DNA from: Pedosphaera sp.
GTDB lineage: Bacteria; Verrucomicrobiota; Verrucomicrobiia; Limisphaerales; SIAT01
Direction: 5' to 3'
DNA length: 14,027 nucleotides
Assembly: GCA_009691645.1 (NCBI GenBank)
Contig: SIAT01000029.1
Span: 1-14,027 of the forward strand
Shown here piece after piece: positions 1 to 5,456 of this stretch. Made by a program: the position numbers and the translations under genes. The notes under the pieces are model-generated. The model did not search any database, was not told the origin of the DNA, and saw only the letters and a list, made by a program, of their open reading frames with translations. The stretch's first letter is position 1. The number at the start of each line of letters is the position of its first letter.

Positions 1-1
1 G

Positions 2-214
2 AAACTGGACAAGGCGGGCATCGCCGTCTCCACCGGTTCAGCTTGCGCGAGCGGCCAGGAAGCGCCGAGCCATGTGTTGAGTGCGATGGGTTATTCGCCG
101 GCGGAGGCCGCGCGCGCGCTGCGTTTCAGCAGCGGTCCGGAGACGACGGAGCAAGAGTGGGATTCACTGCGCGCCGCTCTGGAAAAGATCGCGGGCACGA
201 TGAACGCGCGCTGA
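2..214 (+). CDS. Cysteine desulfurase, C-terminal end (5' truncated by window)
   Basis: Seen: the open frame enters from the left edge and encodes the last 70 residues of a class V aminotransferase-fold protein. The segment S-T-G-S-A-C-A-S-G (residues 10-18 of the visible part, Cys codon at 44-46) is the active-site loop of NifS/IscS-type cysteine desulfurases. It is followed by the usual S-H-V-L-x-A-M-G and L-R-F-S-S-G pattern of the C-terminal domain. Known: these PLP enzymes turn cysteine into alanine and pass the sulfur, as a persulfide on this Cys, to Fe-S cluster or tRNA thiolation partners. The short S-G-S-A-C-x-S-G loop fits the NifS/IscS class better than SufS. Which partner pathway it serves cannot be told because the upstream context is missing. 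A GYF_2 protein gene follows about 57 nt downstream on the same strand. Confidence 0.9.
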   Translation, partial: KLDKAGIAVSTGSACASGQEAPSHVLSAMGYSPAEAARALRFSSGPETTEQEWDSLRAALEKIAGTMNAR

Positions 215-271
215 ACGACGGCACGAAAATTCGCTTTCCGCCCCAAACGCGCATTGTCATTCTCCAAGCGA

Positions 272-1381
272 ATGGCGCCGACCCACACCTGTCCCTGCCA
301 GCATTGTGGCCAACCGCTGGCTTTCCCGCCGGAGATGCTCGGGCAGGAAGCCGGTTGTCCGCATTGCGGCGCGGCGACGTTGTTGCACGATCCGACGGTC
401 GGCGCGCCCACCACCGAGTCGCCGCCGGAGCATTCGTGGTTTTATAATCTCGCAGGGGAAACGCACGGGCCAGTGGTGGAGTCAGCCTTGTCGGCGATGA
501 TTGCGTCGAGCCAGTTGCCGGCCGAGACGTGGGTGTGGGCTGAAGGGGGAGCGGACTGGCGTCCAGCCAACGAGATCGTTTGTTTCCAAGTCGCGCCGCC
601 GCCAATTCCGCCCAAGATCCCGCCGAAGATTTCAAGCAAAGGAAACGGTTTGTCGTCCGGCAGTCTGGGTCAGATTGCCGCGCGGTCGAACGGTGGGCCG
701 GCACAGTTCCGTCCGATCGGTTCCTCTTCCCCAGTCAGTTCGGCTCCCGTTTCCTCCACGTCACTCGCGGCACCCGTGTCGAATTTCAAACCCGTCGGTG
801 GCGGTGGTGGCGCGTTCGCATCGATCAACAGTTGGCGGTGGTTGAAGTTGGCGGGCAGCGCGCTCGTGGTTCTCCTTGTCGTGGGCGGCATCGTGGTGAA
901 GGTGGTTTGGAAGTCGGGACTGCTCGCCAAGGCACCGGCGCTGGCGAAGATTTTCGGCGGTGGCACTTCTTTGGGGGACGAAGTGCAGAATTACCTCACG
1001 TTCCGCGACCAGCAGATCAACACGGTGAACCAAGCGACGTCGACGATGCCGGGCGGTCTTTTCACGCCGCCGGCTGCGCTGGCCGCGACGTTGGAGCGCT
1101 CGGTCATCCCAGCCTTCGAGACATCGTTGCGGGCATATCAAAATTACCGAGTGAAGGACGCCGAGTTGCTGGCGGTGAAACAAATCGAAATCGCTGTGAC
1201 GCAGCAGCGGATTCAGGCTTACAGAGCGTTGTCCGAAGCCTGCAAGCAGCAGAATCGGCAGCAGATTCAGTCGTCGCAAAGGGAGTTGAACCAGGCCCAG
1301 CAGCGGGAGCGGGAAGTGCAGAACAAGCTTCGCGAGATCGGCAACAAGGCGGGACTGAACATCATGTTCCGCCCGTTTTGA
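272..1381 (+). CDS. Zinc-ribbon, GYF_2-domain, single-pass membrane protein with C-terminal coiled coil
   Basis: Function unknown. The 369-residue product is modular. A zinc ribbon comes first (C9-x2-C12 and C29-x2-C32). Next is a GYF_2/DUF4339 domain at about 56-103, with W-F-Y near its start, a G-P-V stretch and a W-V-W-A...D-W-R-P-A ending. A Pro/Ser/Gly-rich linker covers about 108-185, one hydrophobic helix lies at about 192-213, and a Gln/Glu/Arg-rich helical region predicted as coiled coil covers about 285-360. GYF-type domains bind proline-rich peptides, so a scaffold or partner-recruitment role at the inner membrane is inferred. I chose ATG 272; an in-frame TTG at 254 would add six residues but has no better ribosome signal. 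No Shine-Dalgarno is visible. The gene ends 12 nt from the oppositely oriented membrane protein gene. Confident that it is a gene, unsure of its role. Confidence 0.85.
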   Translation: MAPTHTCPCQHCGQPLAFPPEMLGQEAGCPHCGAATLLHDPTVGAPTTESPPEHSWFYNLAGETHGPVVESALSAMIASSQLPAETWVWAEGGADWRPANEIVCFQVAPPPIPPKIPPKISSKGNGLSSGSLGQIAARSNGGPAQFRPIGSSSPVSSAPVSSTSLAAPVSNFKPVGGGGGAFASINSWRWLKLAGSALVVLLVVGGIVVKVVWKSGLLAKAPALAKIFGGGTSLGDEVQNYLTFRDQQINTVNQATSTMPGGLFTPPAALAATLERSVIPAFETSLRAYQNYRVKDAELLAVKQIEIAVTQQRIQAYRALSEACKQQNRQQIQSSQRELNQAQQREREVQNKLREIGNKAGLNIMFRPF

Positions 1382-1393
1382 TTGAGCTGCGGC

Positions 1394-1771
1394 TTAACGT
1401 TTCTGACCGAGCCAAAGAAGGACGATGGGCACGGCGAGGCCGAGCACGATGGCGAGCCAGACGTGCCACTGCGGGCGTGTGCTTTTGAAGGCGAGCACGA
1501 TGCCCATCACGATGGCGAGCGTGGCGAGGATGGCCATCGCGACGACGAGCACTTGGAAGAGTTTCGGTGACGGTTGCTTGAACTCACCTTCCTTCGGATA
1601 AATCTGCTCCACATGAACGAACCGGAGCTTTTGCAGCAGCGTCTCGGCTTCGCTCGGATGCTTGGCGCGCTGGGGGTTCACGGTCTGATACCAACCGGTG
1701 AAGATGTAGAAGAGCAGCATCGGCGCGAAGAAACAGCCGAGGTAGAGATGGGCGCGGCGAAGGAGTTTCAC
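1394..1771 (-). CDS. Small three-helix membrane protein, PepSY-TM-like
   Basis: The 125-residue product has hydrophobic helices at about 9-28, 71-94 and 102-121, and a hydrophilic loop of about 40 residues between the first two. The N-terminus (R-R-A-H-L-Y-L-G-C-F-F-A-P-M-L-L-F-Y) resembles the first helix of PepSY-associated transmembrane proteins, whose motif is R-x-L-H-x-x-L-G. No PepSY domain proper is present, so this is only a fold-level hint. The start is GTG at 1771-1769. It overlaps the stop codon of the upstream LysM gene as GTGA, a 4-bp overlap that implies translational coupling and a shared mRNA. The loop is basic and acidic with no cysteines or His pairs, so haem or metal binding is not supported. 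The cellular role is unknown. The partner gene suggests an envelope function. Confidence 0.75.
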   Translation of the reverse strand: MKLLRRAHLYLGCFFAPMLLFYIFTGWYQTVNPQRAKHPSEAETLLQKLRFVHVEQIYPKEGEFKQPSPKLFQVLVVAMAILATLAIVMGIVLAFKSTRPQWHVWLAIVLGLAVPIVLLWLGQKR

Positions 1772-2607
1772 GGGCGCTTGCCTTTGGTCGGCATGGCGTC
1801 GGGCTCGGGGATGAGAATCTTCTGGCCGACCACGAGCCGCTCCGGTCTCAAGCCGGGATTGGCGGCCATCACCTGACTGTAGGTGACGGATTTCTTGCCC
1901 TGCTTTTTGAACTCCGCGTTGTAGGCGCCGATGATGGCCAGCAGCGACTCGCCCTGCTCAATGGCGTGCTCGAAACCTTTCACCGGCACGGGCGGCGGAA
2001 TGTGGGTCGTGTTCGTGTCGGCGGGCAACTTCGGCCGCGTGAACGTGCCGCCGCTGGTGAGCGTCTTCGCCATCTTCGCCATTTCGTTTAGAATCAACTC
2101 ACGGTCGGCGAGGCGTTTCTTGTCCAACTCGGCGAGCTTGTCGACGAGATCCTTGATGGCAGCACGCGTGGCGTAATTCGTGCCGGCGCGCTGGACGGAT
2201 TGATCGGTCTCTTCGCGCAAGGTTTTCAACTCGACGGCTACTTCACCGAGGCGCTTCTGGAAAAGGGTCTGCGCAGTGATGAGATCCTCGAGTGTGGCGG
2301 CGATCTTCTCGAGCTTCTCCTCGGTCTCGGGCAACTCAGGCAAAATGCTTTTGGGCGTGCCCTTTTTCTTCGGCAACGTTTTCGGCGCGTCATTCGTTTG
2401 GCTGCTCGGCAACGGTTCTTTCTTTGGAACCGTTTCTGCGGGCGCGTTTTCCTTGGGCTCCGGTTTCTCGATAGGAGCGTCTTTCGGATCCGTCTTGGGC
2501 ACTGGCTCTTTCTTTGGCTCGGTGGGCGGCGTGTCCTGCGCGGACAAAATCAACGCGGCACCGAGGCCGATGGCGAGCAACAGATAGATAAATCCTCCGC
2601 GGTTCAT
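1768..2607 (-). CDS. Exported LysM-domain protein with Lys/Pro-rich spacer and coiled coil
   Basis: The 279-residue product begins with a hydrophobic segment at about 5-23, either a signal peptide or an N-terminal anchor. A likely cleavage region is S-A-Q around 22-24. Residues about 26-90 form a Pro/Lys/Glu-rich spacer with repeated P-K-K-E-P and E-K-P-E-P units, which could span the periplasm or bind wall polymers. Residues about 93-185 are charged helix, probably coiled coil. Residues about 212-268 form one LysM domain (start Q-G-E-S-L-L-A-I, end L-V-V-G-Q-K-I-L-I-P). LysM binds N-acetylglucosamine-containing glycans such as peptidoglycan. No catalytic domain is visible, so a structural or scaffold role at the wall is inferred. 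The gene is first in a two-gene unit with the three-helix membrane protein. A promoter lies unusually close to its ATG. Confidence 0.85.
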   Translation of the reverse strand: MNRGGFIYLLLAIGLGAALILSAQDTPPTEPKKEPVPKTDPKDAPIEKPEPKENAPAETVPKKEPLPSSQTNDAPKTLPKKKGTPKSILPELPETEEKLEKIAATLEDLITAQTLFQKRLGEVAVELKTLREETDQSVQRAGTNYATRAAIKDLVDKLAELDKKRLADRELILNEMAKMAKTLTSGGTFTRPKLPADTNTTHIPPPVPVKGFEHAIEQGESLLAIIGAYNAEFKKQGKKSVTYSQVMAANPGLRPERLVVGQKILIPEPDAMPTKGKRP

Positions 2608-2613
2608 CCCGCA

Positions 2614-2642
2614 AAACTAGAAAGCGATCGCACCGATGGCAA
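2614..2642 (-). promoter_or_regulatory. Sigma70-like promoter for the LysM gene, apparently leaderless
   Basis: Read on the - strand, TTGCCA (2642-2637) and TAGTTT (2619-2614) are separated by 17 nt. The -10 element ends only 6 nt before the ATG at 2607, so transcription should begin at or next to the start codon. No Shine-Dalgarno is present. This is the best-spaced promoter candidate in the window. Confidence 0.5.
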
Positions 2643-2672
2643 GCGGCGATTTCGCGTGCGGGCATTTTACGC

Positions 2673-2700
2673 TTTGTTCGGCGCCCGCCGGACGTAGGCT
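2673..2700 (+). promoter_or_regulatory. Candidate leaderless promoter for prmC
   Basis: TTTGTT (2673-2678) and TAGGCT (2695-2700) are 16 nt apart. The -10-like TANNNT element ends 6 nt before the GTG start at 2707. The -35 match is weak. Support comes from the same arrangement in front of the divergent LysM gene and upstream of the PhoH gene. Confidence 0.3.
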
Positions 2701-2706
2701 TGGGCC

Positions 2707-3567
2707 GTGACGATCCTCGAAGTCATCCAGCGCAGTGCCGACTATCTCGCCAAACACGGCGTGGACTCGGCGCGTCTCCAGTCGGAGCTGCTGCTGGCGC
2801 ATGTGCTGCGCGTGCCGCGGATGCGGCTCTACCTCGAGTTCCAGCGCTTGCTGGCCGAGCCGGAACTGGCGGCGCTGCGCGAATTGGTGAAACGCCGCGG
2901 CCGGCGCGAGCCGTTGCAGCACCTTGTCGGATCGGTGTCGTTCTGCGGTTTTGAATTGGCGGTGAACCATCACGTGCTCGTGCCGCGGCCGGAGACGGAG
3001 CAGCTTGCGGAAGCGGCGTGGAGTTTTCTTTCGACCCCCGATCAACAGGCGCCAATCGCGCTCGATCTCTGCACGGGCAGCGGTTGTCTCGCCATCGCCC
3101 TCGCGATGAAGTGTCCGCGTGTGGTGATCCACGCGGCGGATCTCTCGCCGGAGGCGTTGACGGTCGCGCGCGCAAACGTGGAGCGCCACGGCGCGGCGGC
3201 GCGAGTGACTTTCCATGAAGGCGATTTGTTCGCACCGCTGCCGGTGGAGTTGAAGTTCGACCTCATTGTCTCGAATCCGCCGTACATCCCCACGGGCGAG
3301 ATCGCGGTGCTCGAACCGGAAGTGCGCGACCACGATCCACGCGCGGCGCTGGATGGCGGCGGGGATGGGCTGGTTTTCTACCGGCGCATCGCGACGGAGG
3401 GCGCGTCCCGGCTGCGTTCCGGCGGGCGGTTGATGGTGGAGTTTGGCGATGGACAAGCGGAGGCGCTGCAGCGGCTCTTCACTTCGTCGGGCTGGCAGGT
3501 GCGCGAGATTCTGTCGGATTTGGACGGCCGACTGAGAATCATGATTGCGTCCGTCGTGGGTTCGTGA
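2707..3567 (+). CDS. prmC: Peptide chain release factor N5-glutamine methyltransferase
   Basis: The enzyme transfers a methyl group from S-adenosylmethionine to the Gln of the GGQ motif in release factors RF1 and RF2, in the cytoplasm, which makes peptide release efficient. The 286-residue length is normal for the family. Seen: a helical N-terminal release-factor-binding domain (about 1-75), the family motif L-V-P-R-P-E-T-E at 91-98, the SAM-binding glycine loop D-L-C-T-G-S-G at 120-126, and the catalytic N-P-P-Y at 190-193 that holds the substrate glutamine amide. The start is GTG at 2707, which the N-terminal T-I-L-E-V-I-Q-R-S pattern supports. There is no Shine-Dalgarno, and a -10-like element lies 6 nt upstream. 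murA follows after 36 nt on the same strand. The frequent partner prfA is not in the window. Confidence 0.95.
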   Translation: MTILEVIQRSADYLAKHGVDSARLQSELLLAHVLRVPRMRLYLEFQRLLAEPELAALRELVKRRGRREPLQHLVGSVSFCGFELAVNHHVLVPRPETEQLAEAAWSFLSTPDQQAPIALDLCTGSGCLAIALAMKCPRVVIHAADLSPEALTVARANVERHGAAARVTFHEGDLFAPLPVELKFDLIVSNPPYIPTGEIAVLEPEVRDHDPRAALDGGGDGLVFYRRIATEGASRLRSGGRLMVEFGDGQAEALQRLFTSSGWQVREILSDLDGRLRIMIASVVGS

Positions 3568-3592
3568 AATAAGCTCAGCCGTCAGATAGTAT
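3564..3592 (+). promoter_or_regulatory. Candidate promoter for murA
   Basis: GTGAAA (3564-3569) and TAGTAT (3587-3592) are spaced by 17 nt, and the -35 element overlaps the prmC stop codon. The predicted transcription start lies only a few nt before the murA ATG at 3604. The gap contains no Shine-Dalgarno. Cotranscription with prmC is also possible. Confidence 0.3.
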
Positions 3593-3603
3593 CTTCAAGT
3601 TGT

Positions 3604-4866
3604 ATGGATAGTTTGTTGATCAAGGGAGGCGTGCCGTTGCACGGCGAAGTGGAAATCAGCGGGGCGAAAAACGCCGTGCTGCCGATCATGGCCGCGACGT
3701 TGCTCACGGCCGAGACGTGCGTGATCCGCCATGTGCCAGGTCTCTCCGACGTGAAATTCATGGGCCAGATACTTTCCTCGCTCGGTGCCGAGGTGAAGTT
3801 CGATGGCGACACGCTCACCGTCCGCGCGGCGAAAATCAAACCCTTCGGGGACTACGAGCTGATCCGCCAAATGCGCGGCTCAGTCTGCATCCTCGGCCCG
3901 CTGCTCAGCCGGCTGCGCAAGGCCACCGTGTCGTTGCCCGGCGGCTGCGTGATCGGCGCGCGGCCGATTGATCTGCATCTGAAGGGGCTCAAAGCGCTCG
4001 GGGCGAAAATCTCCATCGAGAACGGCTACGTTCGCGCCACCACCCCGAAACTGGCCGGTGCGGAACTTTTCCTCGGTGGCCGCCTCGGCCCTACCGTGCT
4101 CGGCACGGCGAACGTGATGATGGCCGCGACTCTCGCCGATGGCGTCACGGTCATTCATAGCGCCGCGTGCGAGCCGGAGGTGGTGGACTTGGCGAGTTTC
4201 CTCAACGCGATGGGCGCGAAGATTGTCGGGGCCGGCAGTCCGACTCTCACCATCACCGGCGTCGAACAGTTGCACGGCGCGCATCACGAAGTGATTTCCG
4301 ACCGCATCGAGGCCGCCACCTTTGCCATCGCCGCCGCCGCGACGAACGGCGAGGTGACGCTGCGTGGCGCGCGCGGCGACCATCTGCACGCCGTGCTCGA
4401 TAAGTTGCGCGAGGCGGGCGTGAAGGTGGAGCGCAGCGGCACCTCGCTTGTCGTTCGTCGCAATGGCCGGCTCAAGCCGGTGGATGTCACCACGCTTCCC
4501 TACTCCGGTTTTCCCACCGACGTACAGGCGCAGATGATGGCGTTGATGTGTCTCACGCCGGGCATCAGCATCATCACCGAGCGTATTTTCGAGAACCGTT
4601 TCATGCACGTGCCGGAGTTGTGCCGCCTCGGCGCGGACATCGCCGTCGAAGGGCCGAGCTGCATTGTGAAGGGCGGCCTGCCGCTCAGCGGCGCGCCGGT
4701 GATGGCCAGCGATCTGCGCGCTTCGGCCGCGCTTGTCATCGCGGGCCTCGCTGCGAAAGGCGCGACGCAGGTGAATCGCATTTACCATCTCGACCGCGGC
4801 TACGAGAAGCTCGACGAGAAGCTCAAGCGGCTCGGTGCCCGCATCGAGCGCGTGCCGGAAAGCTGA
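3604..4866 (+). CDS. murA: UDP-N-acetylglucosamine 1-carboxyvinyltransferase
   Basis: MurA moves the enolpyruvyl group of phosphoenolpyruvate onto UDP-GlcNAc in the cytoplasm, the first committed step of peptidoglycan synthesis and the target of fosfomycin. The 420-residue product matches the family length. Key residues fall at or near E. coli numbering: K22-N23 (G-A-K-N motif), R91, the catalytic Cys at position 115 in L-P-G-G-C-V-I-G-A-R, R120, and the general base Asp at 306 in F-P-T-D-V-Q-A-Q. The Cys implies the fosfomycin-sensitive form rather than the Asp variant. The nucleotide-contact segment at about 161-168 reads L-G-P-T-V-L-G-T, unlike the S-V-G-A of E. coli. The ATG at 3604 is the only sensible start. 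The gene lies 36 nt after prmC. Confidence 0.97.
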   Translation: MDSLLIKGGVPLHGEVEISGAKNAVLPIMAATLLTAETCVIRHVPGLSDVKFMGQILSSLGAEVKFDGDTLTVRAAKIKPFGDYELIRQMRGSVCILGPLLSRLRKATVSLPGGCVIGARPIDLHLKGLKALGAKISIENGYVRATTPKLAGAELFLGGRLGPTVLGTANVMMAATLADGVTVIHSAACEPEVVDLASFLNAMGAKIVGAGSPTLTITGVEQLHGAHHEVISDRIEAATFAIAAAATNGEVTLRGARGDHLHAVLDKLREAGVKVERSGTSLVVRRNGRLKPVDVTTLPYSGFPTDVQAQMMALMCLTPGISIITERIFENRFMHVPELCRLGADIAVEGPSCIVKGGLPLSGAPVMASDLRASAALVIAGLAAKGATQVNRIYHLDRGYEKLDEKLKRLGARIERVPES

Positions 4867-4883
4867 GCGCGCCGAATTTCCGC

Positions 4884-4912
4884 TTGGCGTCAGTGAGGGT
4901 GCTGGTTACTGT
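4884..4912 (+). promoter_or_regulatory. Candidate promoter for the small zinc-ribbon gene
   Basis: TTGGCG (4884-4889) and TACTGT (4907-4912) are separated by 17 nt, inside the 72-nt gap after murA. The predicted leader before ATG 4939 would be about 20 nt and shows no Shine-Dalgarno. Confidence 0.35.
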
Positions 4913-4938
4913 CTGCCAACGTAGAAACCCGCCGCTCC

Positions 4939-5454
4939 ATGAACGTCATTTTTAATTGTTTGCATTGCCAGCAGGAGCTTGAAGGTGAGGACACGTGGGC
5001 GGGCGAGATCATCGAATGCCCCTCGTGCAAAAAGGAAGTGATCGTTCCGGGCGCGGCTGGCCCAGCAGTTTCAGTTTCGATGGAAGAGACCGCCCCGTCT
5101 CCGTCCCAGTCCTCCCCCGAGCCTTCTGTGCCCGCTGCATCGGCCGAGTCGGTGGTGGAAGCGGATTTCGTTTTCAAACCCACAGGCGGCACCTCGGACG
5201 AAATCCGCAAGCCATTCGTTCGTTCATTCGAAGCGGTGGCCAAAGGCGACAAAAAGGTCGCGATCAAAACCGTGCGGCGTGAGGATTGCCGGAAGGATGG
5301 CAACGACTGCTTCGATGAGGTCGTGAGTGGATTCCTTCAGCAGATTGCCCATGAGGATCTGATCAGCATCAGCCCGATTCACTATAGTTATCCGGGCAAG
5401 GAGCCGGGCCATATCTTCGAGGACTACGGCGTGGTGATCGTGTTCAAGCAGTAA
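4939..5454 (+). CDS. Small zinc-ribbon protein of unknown function
   Basis: I do not recognise a characterised family. The 171-residue product opens with a zinc ribbon (C7-x2-C10 and C27-x2-C30, with F-N-C-L-H-C and I-E-C-P-S-C knuckles). A low-complexity Ser/Pro/Ala/Glu linker covers about 38-72. The compact C-terminal part, about 75-171, is charged and predicted mixed alpha/beta. It contains two further Cys residues (R-E-D-C and N-D-C-F) and ends in D-Y-G-V-V-I-V-F. No signal peptide or TM helix is seen, so it is probably cytoplasmic. The ribbon resembles those of the proteins at 272 and 13089, suggesting a shared module. The start ATG at 4939 places the ribbon at the extreme N-terminus. 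The gene ends 2 nt before the convergent mutS stop. Confidence 0.8.
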   Translation: MNVIFNCLHCQQELEGEDTWAGEIIECPSCKKEVIVPGAAGPAVSVSMEETAPSPSQSSPEPSVPAASAESVVEADFVFKPTGGTSDEIRKPFVRSFEAVAKGDKKVAIKTVRREDCRKDGNDCFDEVVSGFLQQIAHEDLISISPIHYSYPGKEPGHIFEDYGVVIVFKQ

Positions 5455-5456
5455 CC

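Noticed and set aside
254..271. TTG start for the GYF_2 protein
   Set aside because: It adds only six residues with no ribosome-binding signal; ATG 272 is simpler.
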